DNA of 64,000 bases from Comamonas sp. Y33R10-2 (GTDB lineage: Bacteria; Pseudomonadota; Gammaproteobacteria; Burkholderiales; Burkholderiaceae_C), in contig NZ_CP079925.1 of NCBI RefSeq assembly GCF_019355935.1, positions 1,984,001-2,048,000 on the forward strand, given 5' to 3'. Of the stretch, positions 7,274 through 15,356 are shown in pieces. The position numbers and the translations under genes were made by a program. Within the stretch, counting starts at the first letter, position 1; the number at the start of each line of letters is the position of its first letter. The notes under the pieces were generated by a model. It searched no databases. It was not told the origin of the DNA and saw only the letters and a program-made list of their open reading frames with translations.

Positions 7274-10200
7274 CTAGCCACAAACATGCTGCCCCCCCTG
7301 AATCAGCTGCTCGAGAAGTTGCCGAGCAGCAAAGTCTCCACGGCTTACCAAGGGAATCAAGCGATCTAACAGCGCTAGCGAATCCGCGCTTATTGCCGCA
7401 CTTGCTGTCACTTCATTAGACATATCAAGCCGCTGCAATACTTTACGGACCTGTGCCAAACACTCGTGCACCAAGCGTAAAAACGGCGCTGCCTGATTGC
7501 GAACCACATCGCCATTACCATCATGCCCAGCTCGCTCGATGACGTTAGCCAGCGCGCACAGTTGCGCCGCATCCAGATAACTGGCGCTACCCTTGATTTG
7601 ATGAACCAGCTCAGCCAAATCTTGCCAGCGCTCGGCCAACAACAACTGCTCAAATAGATCCGGAAAAGAGTCAAAGTCTTTCAAAAAGCCACGCAATAGC
7701 TCAGCCTTGCGTTTGGGCGAAGATGGGAGTCGCGGAAACATTTGCGCTGCAGAAACTCCAGCCGCCTGACCATTTCTCGCAAGCACCCCGCCCTGAGCGA
7801 CTTCTTTTTGAGCACTGCAAAGTTGCAGCAAAGTACTGTAGAGCAGCACTTCATCAATCGGCTTGGTCAAGTGTGCATTCATGCCCGCCTCACGACTGAG
7901 TTGCTGGTCTTCGCCGCGAGCTTGCGCTGTCAAAGCGATGATGGGAAGTTGAGCCCAGCGGCCTTGACGGCGAATTTGCTTGGCTGCTTCAAGCCCATTC
8001 ATCTCAGGCATGTGAATGTCCATCAAAACGGCATCCACGTCATGCTGTTCTAGCTGAGCAATAGCATCACGCCCATTCACCGCCGTCAACACATGGACAC
8101 CTACGCATTCAAGAAAATCCGTAGCCACCTCACGATTCAAAGCATTGTCATCCGTCACGAGCACCCGCTTACCACGCAAGCCCGCATAAGCAGTCACATC
8201 GCTTGGGACATAGGTAGAGCGGGACTGCTGAACACCTTCTGAGCCAGAAAACACCCCGAGCAAGGTGTTAAACATGAGCGATTGAGTCACCGGCTTGAGC
8301 AGCACGGCTTGCAAACCCATGCCAGCACTGGCCTGCAGCATGGCATCTTGCCCGTAGGCTGTCACCATCAGCACGGCCGGCATACCTCCCAAGGCCGCAT
8401 CAGCCTGGATATGGCGCGCAGTTTCCAAGCCATCCATACCCGGCATGCGCCAGTCGAGCAGCACGATATCAAAAGTGCTACCACGGCCGACATCGGCACG
8501 AAGCAGCTCAAGCGCAGCCATACCGCTATCGACATCAACTACCTGCATGCCAAAGCCGCGCACCATCTCTACGAGCGCTGCACGGGCACTAGCGTTGTCA
8601 TCTACCACCAGAATACGGCGCCCCTTCAGGTTGAGCGCCAACTGATTGCGCGCACTAAAGTCAACAGTCTCGCGCTCTGCCTCCACCCACATCATCGTAA
8701 AGAAGAAAGTACTCCCCTGATCCAACTCGCTTTCCACCCAAATTTCGCCACCCATCATCGTGACAAGGCGCTTGGAAATAGCCAAACCCAGGCCCGTGCC
8801 GCCATATCGACGAGAAATATCTGACTGTGCTTGCGTAAATGGGGTAAAGAGACTTTTCACTTGTTCAGCAGTCATGCCGATGCCCGAATCACGCACCGAA
8901 AACAACAATTTACGACTCAAGCGCGACTCATCCCAAATGGGGCTCACAGAGACGACGACATCGCCCTGCTCCGTAAATTTGATGGCATTGCCAACCAAAT
9001 TGGTAATGACCTGCCCCAGCCTTAGTGCGTCCCCCTTAAGCATGCTCGGCGTTTCTGGCGCCACAGCATAGGTAATTTCCAAGCCCTTTTCCTCAGCACG
9101 CAATGTGGTGACTGAGGAAACAGTCTCAAGCACTGACTCCAACCGCACTGGAACGCGTTCCAGCTCTAGACCACCTGCTTCTATTTTTGAGAAGTCCAGA
9201 ATGTCGTTAATGATGCCCAGCAGCACATTTGCCGACTCGTTGATCTTCTCCAAGTAATTGCGCTGTTTGGGGTTCAAGTCTGTGCGCATGGCCAAGCGCG
9301 CCATGCCAATGACGGAGTTCATGGGCGTGCGAATTTCATGACTCATGGTGGCCAAAAAATCACTTTTGGCATGCTCAGCCGCTTCAGCCGCCTCTTTTGC
9401 TTCACGCAAAGCATTTGCAGCCTCTCGCTCCGCAGTCACATCACGGGCAATCCCATCCCATACGGCAGATTCCACACCTGTAATCCGCAATGCCGCTCGT
9501 AGATGAATCCAAATACTCTGCCCATAGGCGGTTTGCAGTGGAAATATTTCATCCACGACCTTTCCAGCCGCATTTGAATTGCGCATGACCACCTGCAAGC
9601 GCTCCGATGCGGCCGCTGGCACGGCAGCCAACAATTTGCGCGGATTTTGCAAAATTTCGCTGGAAGGCAGGCCCGTTAAGGTCTCAAGACCCGCACTCAA
9701 AAATGCGAGCTTTAAATGCTGGCTTGAATCACGCTCAATTCGAAAAATTACCCCTGAAGGCAGGTTATCAGCCAAAGCCACCAAGCGCTCATGCTGCTCT
9801 TTGCGCTCGCTGATGTCCTGCATGATGCCGACTATTTTGACAACACGGCCATCAGCATCTTTGACTGGCGATCCTTGAACATAAGCCGCAAAAGTACTGC
9901 CATCAGCCCTTCGGTGCTCAATCTCCATCGCATAGGGCTCGCCTGTTTCAACGCATTGCGTCATCGCCACATCAATGCGCCTTGCACTTTCAGGAACCAG
10001 CCGATCATCCAGCGCTTGAATGGGCATATCACTGGGCTCAGATTCATCGCCATAAAGCACCGAAAGCATTTCGGAAGACGTAAGCGTTCCAGTCCTCACA
10101 TCTAATGACCAATGGCCCAACTTTGCTTGCCGCTCAGCCGCTCGGAGTACTGCGTTATTCTCCTGCGCCCACTTCTCAGCACTGCGGCTCTCTTCAAGAC

Positions 10201-11266
10201 TGCGATTGAGCACTTTGTCAGCCTCATCCAGACTCAGCCTCAAGGTCTCAAACTCAGCCACAAACGAGGGCGGAATATCGTCACCAATACTTGGCGATTG
10301 AGTTGCTTGACCACTTGCAATGCGCCGAGCACGTGCGGCCAGATGACGAATCGGCTTCATGGCACGCTGAGCAAGCGTTAAAGCGAGCACAAAAGCAAGC
10401 AACACTGCCGCCACAGATGCAATCAGCATGGTTTTGATAGGCCGCTGCCAGCGCTCCTCAAAGCTGGATGCGGCCTCACCCACAACCGCCACCCATCCAG
10501 GAGTTCCGCTAATGCGCTGAAAAGCAAACATGATCTGACGCCCCTCTAGGGTGCGCGCCTTAAAAAAACCGCTATCAGTACCACTTTCTTTCAGCAAATT
10601 CCAATCAGGTGTTTTCTTACCTAAAAACTGCTCGCCATTGACTGAACGTCCCAAAATACGCCCCGTGCTATCCACAATCGCCAATATGACGGATAAATTA
10701 GTCTCGTTATTTTTATAAAGCGAATGGATTAAGTCAGCGGGAGTGGTGATGAGTACGGTCACCTGTGTATGAGAAGATCCACTGATTTTCGGAACCGCAA
10801 AGGCCAATTTGTACGGCTTGCTGCTGTCATCCGAATCCACAATATCCGAGATTTGAGGACGACCGGTTTGAGCCGCTTGCAGCGCAAGATTTTGAATTCC
10901 AACCTGATCCGGTCTCGCTCCTAGAAACTGCCAGCTCCCCTCTTTACCACTGAGCTGGTAGATCTCGTAAGTGCCATTGGCAAAGGTAGCAGCACCTCTT
11001 CGGCTAAGCGGCTCACTACCGGAATGAAGTTCTGCAAGGCTCAATAAAACGCTTGAAGTCAGCTCAAGCTCATTGGCAGTAGAACGCGCCACCGTCCTAG
11101 CCGTCTCCTGCAATTGGCGCGTGGTTGCCTCTTGAAATGACTTCCCGGCATTGAACAAGGTCACTAAAACCACGCCAAGCGTTGGCAGCAGAACTAAAAG
11201 AACAATACCAATGATGGTCAGCCGTAGTGAAGGCTGTTTGAGCGATTCAAGCGCGCGCTTGAGCAT
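7274..11266 (-). CDS. Hybrid sensor histidine kinase with Cache, HAMP, two PAS, two receiver and HPt domains
   Basis: Membrane phosphorelay kinase of 1330 residues. Order: N-terminal membrane helix (~15-40), periplasmic Cache-like sensor (~45-275), second helix (~280-302), HAMP (~303-360), two PAS/PAC regions (~370-500, ~505-630), HisKA with the SHEIRTP box (H643), HATPase_c with NLVGNAIKF, DSGIGM and GTGLGLAIS, receiver 1 (D938 in LLDWRMPGMDG), receiver 2 (D1083 in LMDIHMPEMNG), and an HPt domain (H1222 in HQIKGSAS). The whole His-Asp-Asp-His chain is thus in one chain, yet no response regulator is adjacent. AGAGGG lies eight bases before the ATG. The extreme C-terminus appears cut short by a frameshift at a G7 run. 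The ligand is unknown. Confidence 0.95.
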   Translation of the reverse strand: MLKRALESLKQPSLRLTIIGIVLLVLLPTLGVVLVTLFNAGKSFQEATTRQLQETARTVARSTANELELTSSVLLSLAELHSGSEPLSRRGAATFANGTYEIYQLSGKEGSWQFLGARPDQVGIQNLALQAAQTGRPQISDIVDSDDSSKPYKLAFAVPKISGSSHTQVTVLITTPADLIHSLYKNNETNLSVILAIVDSTGRILGRSVNGEQFLGKKTPDWNLLKESGTDSGFFKARTLEGRQIMFAFQRISGTPGWVAVVGEAASSFEERWQRPIKTMLIASVAAVLLAFVLALTLAQRAMKPIRHLAARARRIASGQATQSPSIGDDIPPSFVAEFETLRLSLDEADKVLNRSLEESRSAEKWAQENNAVLRAAERQAKLGHWSLDVRTGTLTSSEMLSVLYGDESEPSDMPIQALDDRLVPESARRIDVAMTQCVETGEPYAMEIEHRRADGSTFAAYVQGSPVKDADGRVVKIVGIMQDISERKEQHERLVALADNLPSGVIFRIERDSSQHLKLAFLSAGLETLTGLPSSEILQNPRKLLAAVPAAASERLQVVMRNSNAAGKVVDEIFPLQTAYGQSIWIHLRAALRITGVESAVWDGIARDVTAEREAANALREAKEAAEAAEHAKSDFLATMSHEIRTPMNSVIGMARLAMRTDLNPKQRNYLEKINESANVLLGIINDILDFSKIEAGGLELERVPVRLESVLETVSSVTTLRAEEKGLEITYAVAPETPSMLKGDALRLGQVITNLVGNAIKFTEQGDVVVSVSPIWDESRLSRKLLFSVRDSGIGMTAEQVKSLFTPFTQAQSDISRRYGGTGLGLAISKRLVTMMGGEIWVESELDQGSTFFFTMMWVEAERETVDFSARNQLALNLKGRRILVVDDNASARAALVEMVRGFGMQVVDVDSGMAALELLRADVGRGSTFDIVLLDWRMPGMDGLETARHIQADAALGGMPAVLMVTAYGQDAMLQASAGMGLQAVLLKPVTQSLMFNTLLGVFSGSEGVQQSRSTYVPSDVTAYAGLRGKRVLVTDDNALNREVATDFLECVGVHVLTAVNGRDAIAQLEQHDVDAVLMDIHMPEMNGLEAAKQIRRQGRWAQLPIIALTAQARGEDQQLSREAGMNAHLTKPIDEVLLYSTLLQLCSAQKEVAQGGVLARNGQAAGVSAAQMFPRLPSSPKRKAELLRGFLKDFDSFPDLFEQLLLAERWQDLAELVHQIKGSASYLDAAQLCALANVIERAGHDGNGDVVRNQAAPFLRLVHECLAQVRKVLQRLDMSNEVTASAAISADSLALLDRLIPLVSRGDFAARQLLEQLIQGGQHVCG

Positions 11267-11400
11267 TTAGGGTGCCCTCTTGTCGTGAGCGGCATGAATG
11301 CCGCCTGTTATTTGCTAGTTAAAGCAAGAATAACCTTTCTCACGACAATTGCACTCTTAAAAATTGAATGCGGCACCCTAGGCAAAACACCTTCAAAAAA

Positions 11401-12687
11401 TTACTTGCTTTGCAAGAATTTCACCACGCCAGCGGCGATATGCACGCCCGACGACATGCAAGCGGTCAACAGATAACCACCTGTAGATGCTTCCCAGTCC
11501 AGCATTTCACCAGCGCAAAACACACCTGGAAGCGCCTTGCACATGCCTTGCTCATCCAGCGCCTCAAGACGAACACCACCTGCCGTGCTGATCGCTTCAT
11601 CAAGAGGGCGCGTTGCAACAACGGTCAAAGGCAGTGACTTGATCGTTGCAGCAAGGCGTGCCGAATCAGCCATTTCATCTTTACCCAGCACTTCATAGAG
11701 AAGACCAGCTTTGATGCCATCCAGACCCAATCGACCCTTAAGGTGGCTGCTAAGGCTCCGTGAGCCACGTGGATGCTTTACCTCTTGCAGCACGCGCTCT
11801 GCACTGAATTGCGGCAGCAAATCCAGCTCGAATGTCGCATGACCTTGGCGGGCAATACAGTCCCGCAGCATGGATGAGACGGCATAAATCAAACTGCCCT
11901 CTACGCCAGTCTGCGTTGCCACAAACTCACCTTGGCGTACAAAACTAGCACCTTGATCGTCTGTGAATTTCAAAACGACTGGCTTGATAGGCTGACCAGC
12001 AAAACGCTGAGCAAACACGTCGCTCCAGCCGGCAGCACGCCCCTGCGCCCCACCTATATCAAAGCCACAATTTGCAGCTTGCAGCGGTGCAAGCTCTACA
12101 CCCTTGCCCTGAAGCAATGCAGCCCATGCGCCATCTGAGCCCAGACGCGCCCAGCTTGCGCCACCGGTGGCAAGCACCAAAGCCTTGCAATCCACCTTAA
12201 CCTTGGCTTCTTCACCTTGGAATACGGGCTTTTCATCCGTACCCCAACCCAGCCAACGGTGGCGCATATGAAATTTCACCCCTTGAGCTTTCATGCGCAC
12301 CAACCATGCACGCAGCAAAGGCGCAGCCTTCATATCTTTGGGGAATACACGGCCGGATGTCCCGACAAAGGTATCAATACCCAAGCCTTTAGCCCAATCC
12401 TTCACTTCATCGGCACCCCAGTTTTGCAACCACGGAGTCAATTCCGCAGCACGAGCACCATAACGGGTGACAAAGCTCGAGAACTCTTCAGAGTGCGTGA
12501 GATTCAGCCCCCCGCGCCCAGCAATGAGAAATTTACGTGCAGCAGAGGCCTTGGTCTCAAAAACATGCACAACCAAACCTGCCTTAGCGAGCTGTTCAGC
12601 CACCATCAGGCCTGCAGGACCTGCACCCACTACAGCCACATCACAGACCACATCAGGATTGCTCAACAACGTATCCGAGAGACTCAT
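11401..12687 (-). CDS. NAD(P)/FAD-dependent flavoprotein, HI0933/BaiN-like (TIGR03862 type)
   Basis: Cytosolic FAD protein of 428 residues from the HI0933/BaiN superfamily; the substrate of this subgroup is not known. Dinucleotide fold VAVVGAGPAGLMVAEQLAKAG is near residues 17-37, followed by the family motif RKFLIAGRGGLNLTHSE. The C-terminal GVFCAGEMLDWEASTGGYLL with the second FAD-contact glycine and the LTACMSSG end are also present. The start is placed at the ATG giving MSLSDTLL; upstream codons in frame give an implausible hydrophobic/basic extension. Divergent from trxA. Names such as aminoacetone oxidase found on relatives should not be taken as proven. Confidence 0.88.
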   Translation of the reverse strand: MSLSDTLLSNPDVVCDVAVVGAGPAGLMVAEQLAKAGLVVHVFETKASAARKFLIAGRGGLNLTHSEEFSSFVTRYGARAAELTPWLQNWGADEVKDWAKGLGIDTFVGTSGRVFPKDMKAAPLLRAWLVRMKAQGVKFHMRHRWLGWGTDEKPVFQGEEAKVKVDCKALVLATGGASWARLGSDGAWAALLQGKGVELAPLQAANCGFDIGGAQGRAAGWSDVFAQRFAGQPIKPVVLKFTDDQGASFVRQGEFVATQTGVEGSLIYAVSSMLRDCIARQGHATFELDLLPQFSAERVLQEVKHPRGSRSLSSHLKGRLGLDGIKAGLLYEVLGKDEMADSARLAATIKSLPLTVVATRPLDEAISTAGGVRLEALDEQGMCKALPGVFCAGEMLDWEASTGGYLLTACMSSGVHIAAGVVKFLQSK

Positions 12688-12851
12688 ACTTCTATTACCT
12701 AATTCAAGAGGCAGCCACCGGACTACCAAAGGCTGCGCAGAATACCACCGCAGGTATTTCTGCGATAAGACAGGCACTATTAACGCCATAGCTGCAAACA
12801 ACCGCCACACCCGAAAGCAGGAGATGAGTTTCTGTCACAATCAAAGCATCA

Positions 12852-12866
12852 GGTGGATATACCACC
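12852..12866. promoter_or_regulatory. Small palindrome in the flavoprotein-trxA divergent region
   Basis: GGTGG ATATA CCACC, 34 bases before trxA, followed by GACC and six T. It may be an operator or a weak hairpin terminator; nothing else clear is seen in this 212-base divergent spacer. Confidence 0.3.
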
Positions 12867-12899
12867 GACCTTTTTTGATTCAAAAAACTAGGACTACAA

Positions 12900-13229
12900 A
12901 TGGCTAGCGAATTGGTCAAGCACATCACTGATGCAAGCTTTGAATCTGACGTATTGCAACCCGGCACTACCGTGTTGGTGGACTATTGGGCTGAATGGTG
13001 CGGCCCCTGCAAGATGATTGCCCCCATCTTGGACGATGTAGCTGAAAGCTATAAAGGTAAGGTCGTGATCGCCAAGATGAACGTGGACGAAAACCGCGAA
13101 ATTCCTGCCAAGTTTGGTATTCGCGGCATACCTACCTTGATGATGTTCAAAGACGGCCAACTGGCCGCCACCAAGGTGGGTGCTTTGAACAAGACTCAGC
13201 TGTCGGCATTCATCGATCAGCACATCTAA
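12900..13229 (+). CDS. trxA: Thioredoxin 1
   Basis: Cytosolic protein-disulfide reductant of 109 residues. The WCGPCK active site (C34, C37), preceded by VLVDYWAE, the cis-proline loop GIRGIPTLMMF, and the C-terminal VGALNKTQLSAFI are all standard for TrxA. Candidate electron donor to the CysH encoded at the start of the window. A strong terminator separates it from rho, although trxA-rho order is conserved in many proteobacteria. Confidence 0.98.
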   Translation: MASELVKHITDASFESDVLQPGTTVLVDYWAEWCGPCKMIAPILDDVAESYKGKVVIAKMNVDENREIPAKFGIRGIPTLMMFKDGQLAATKVGALNKTQLSAFIDQHI

Positions 13230-13240
13230 TGTTCTCTACC

Positions 13241-13273
13241 AACAGGGCTTCATTTGAAGCCCTGTTTGTTTTT
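13241..13273 (+). terminator. Intrinsic terminator of trxA
   Basis: Perfect 12-bp stem AACAGGGCTTCA/TGAAGCCCTGTT with a two-base apex (larger loop in RNA), followed by TGTTTTT. Confidence 0.9.
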
Positions 13274-13341
13274 AAGCTTGCTTTTTTGATCTGCATATCG
13301 CCTAACGCAGGCCGCAGACAAACACACCCTGCATAAAAAGC

Positions 13342-13372
13342 TTGCAAGTTGCGCCGCTTTTCCTGTCATAAT
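13342..13372 (+). promoter_or_regulatory. Promoter candidate of rho
   Basis: TTGCAA, 19 bases, CATAAT, giving a leader of about 125 nt before the rho ATG. The spacer is longer than ideal. Long leaders are usual for rho, whose expression is autoregulated in other bacteria. Confidence 0.4.
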
Positions 13373-13503
13373 GATTGAACCGCCGGCAACCGCATGGGAC
13401 CGCGCTGGATTTTTCTTCAGGCAAGCCTGCCCACTTTCACAGTGTTTCGTTAGGCTCAACGCCTCCCCCCTGGTTATTCTCACTCCACCCTCGGAGTCAA
13501 TTC

Positions 13504-14766
13504 ATGCACCTTAATGAACTCAAGGCACAGCACGTGTCTGAAGTCTTGAAGCAGGCCGAAGCGCTTGAGATCGAAAACGTCGGTCGCATGCGCAAGCAAG
13601 AGCTGATGTTCGCCATCATCAAAAAGCGCGCAAAAGCAGGCGAACAAGTGTTTGCCGATGGCGTGCTCGAAATTTTGCCCGATGGCTTTGGCTTCCTGCG
13701 CAGCCCCGATACGAGTTACACGGCCAGCACGGACGATATCTATATCTCCCCCAGCCAAGTTCGCCGCTTCAATCTGCACACTGGTGACATGATTGAAGGC
13801 GAAGTTCGCATCCCCAAGGATGGCGAGCGTTACTTTGCCCTGACCAAGCTCGACAAGGTCAACGGCAACTCGCCCGAATCGAACAAACACAAGGTGATGT
13901 TCGAGAATTTGACTCCCCTGTTCCCCAAAGAACAGATGCGCCTCGAACGCGACATCAAGGGCGAAGAAAACATCACCGGCCGCATCATCGACATCATTGC
14001 CCCCATCGGCCGTGGCCAGCGTGCCCTGATCGTGGCGCCGCCCAAGAGCGGCAAAACCATGATGATGCAAGGCATTGCCCATGCCATCACAGCCAATCAT
14101 CCAGATGTTCACATGATGGTGCTGCTGGTGGACGAGCGCCCTGAAGAAGTGACGGAAATGCAGCGCTCGGTCAAGGGCGAAATCATTGCCTCGACTTTTG
14201 ACGAACCCGCTACTCGCCACGTGCATGTCGCCGAAATGGTGATTGAGCGCGCCAAACGTCTAGTGGAATTGGGCAAAGATGTGGTCATCTTGATGGACTC
14301 CATTACTCGTCTGGCCCGTGCCTATAACAACATCGTGCCTTCGTCGGGCAAGGTGCTGTCTGGCGGTGTGGACTCTAACGCTTTGCAGCGCCCCAAGCGC
14401 TTCTTCGGTGCCGCCCGCAAGGTGGAAGAAGGCGGCTCGTTGACCATCATTGCTACGGCATTGGTCGATACCGGCAGCCGTATGGACGAAGTGATCTTTG
14501 AAGAATTCAAGGGCACCGGCAACAGCGAACTGCACCTGAACCGCCGCCTTTATGAAAAGCGCGTGTTCCCAGCCATTGAGCTCAATAAGAGCGGCACACG
14601 CCGCGAAGAGCTGCTGCTGGCGCCTGAGATTCTGCAAAAGACGCGCATTCTGCGTCAGTTCATGTACAACATGGACGAGATCGAATCTATGGAGCTGATG
14701 ATCAAGAACATGAAGGCGACGAAGAACAACGTCGAATTCTTCGACATGATGCGTCGCGGCGGTTAA
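13504..14766 (+). CDS. rho: Transcription termination factor Rho
   Basis: Hexameric RNA-dependent ATPase/helicase that ends transcription. 420 residues, as in E. coli (419). N-terminal Rho_N helices start with [15 protein letters not shown]; the cold-shock-like RNA-binding domain has [12 protein letters not shown]. Walker [33 protein letters not shown] and the Q/R-loop region [11 protein letters not shown] are all intact. The start follows CGGAG at a good distance. The upstream in-frame stretch (MNRRQPH...) is non-conserved leader sequence and not taken as coding. Confidence 0.98.
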   Translation: MHLNELKAQHVSEVLKQAEALEIENVGRMRKQELMFAIIKKRAKAGEQVFADGVLEILPDGFGFLRSPDTSYTASTDDIYISPSQVRRFNLHTGDMIEGEVRIPKDGERYFALTKLDKVNGNSPESNKHKVMFENLTPLFPKEQMRLERDIKGEENITGRIIDIIAPIGRGQRALIVAPPKSGKTMMMQGIAHAITANHPDVHMMVLLVDERPEEVTEMQRSVKGEIIASTFDEPATRHVHVAEMVIERAKRLVELGKDVVILMDSITRLARAYNNIVPSSGKVLSGGVDSNALQRPKRFFGAARKVEEGGSLTIIATALVDTGSRMDEVIFEEFKGTGNSELHLNRRLYEKRVFPAIELNKSGTRREELLLAPEILQKTRILRQFMYNMDEIESMELMIKNMKATKNNVEFFDMMRRGG

Positions 14767-14818
14767 TCGCTTGCCATACATAGCGTTATATATGGGCTTT
14801 AGCTTGTATTAAACTTAG

Positions 14819-14846
14819 AAAGCCCGCCACGTTATAATGGTGGGCT
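14819..14846 (+). other. Hairpin with embedded TATAAT between rho and rpmE
   Basis: AGCCCGCC pairs with GGTGGGCT (one G-U), with the loop holding a perfect TATAAT (14833-14838). As RNA it may be a weak rho terminator; as DNA the TATAAT is a likely -10 for rpmE, though no good -35 stands at the right distance. Confidence 0.4.
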
Positions 14847-14879
14847 GTTTCTATTGCGGAAAGTACGCTTGATTAACGA

Positions 14880-14900
14880 CTGCTACAAGGGTTGTAGCAG
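14880..14900 (+). promoter_or_regulatory. Leader hairpin before rpmE
   Basis: Perfect inverted repeat CTGCTACAA GGG TTGTAGCAG in the rpmE 5' leader, 37 bases before the start codon. Ribosomal-protein leader hairpins upstream of L31 are known in several phyla; whether this one binds L31 is inference. Confidence 0.45.
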
Positions 14901-14937
14901 GTCAGGCACGGCTACCGCACTTGACCAAAGGAAGATC

Positions 14938-15183
14938 ATGAAAGAAGGCATTCACCCTAACTACCGCGAAGTTCTGTTCGTGGACATGTCTAACGGTTTC
15001 AAGTTTGTGACACGTTCGTGCGCAAACGCCAAGGAAACAGAAACCTTCGAAGGTAAGGAATACCCGCTGTTCAAGCTGGAAACCTCTTCCGAATCGCACC
15101 CTTTCTACACTGGCACACAAAAGTCGGTGGACAACATGGGTGGTCGCGTGGAGAAGTTCCGCAACCGCTTCGGCAAGAAGTAA
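14938..15183 (+). CDS. rpmE: 50S ribosomal protein L31, type B
   Basis: Large-subunit protein at the intersubunit bridge. 81 residues starting [20 protein letters not shown] with AAGGA before the ATG. It has a single cysteine (C28) and so lacks the four-cysteine zinc site of type A L31; it is the zinc-independent form that many bacteria use when zinc is scarce. The type B C-terminus SHPFYTG...[11 protein letters not shown] is clear. Here it follows rho and no Zur-like site was recognised, so it may be the main or only L31. Confidence 0.96.
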   Translation: MKEGIHPNYREVLFVDMSNGFKFVTRSCANAKETETFEGKEYPLFKLETSSESHPFYTGTQKSVDNMGGRVEKFRNRFGKK

Positions 15184-15202
15184 TTTTTACTTTTTCGCTG
15201 AC

Positions 15203-15238
15203 AAAGGCAGCTCGGGCAACCGTGCTGCCTTTTCTTTT
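15203..15238 (+). terminator. Intrinsic terminator of rpmE
   Basis: AAAGGCAGC-T-CGG pairs with CCG-T-GCTGCCTTT around a GCAA loop, followed by TTCTTTT. Confidence 0.88.
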
Positions 15239-15356
15239 GAGGCATACCCCAAAGCCCCTCAACGCTCCTATCATCGGAGCACCCTGCGCTTTATCTTTAA
15301 GCGCTACCGCCTGATTTGGCCGTGCCACTTTGCACCGCCGCTACCGGATTGATTGC

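Noticed and set aside
7151..7369. Plus-strand reading frame of 72 codons
   Set aside because: It lies opposite the hybrid kinase C-terminus, has no ribosome site, and its composition is the shadow of the minus-strand coding sequence.
13375..13503. N-terminal extension of Rho
   Set aside because: No family support and no ribosome site; the conserved MHLNELK start with CGGAG upstream is clearly better, and the promoter candidate overlaps the would-be extension.
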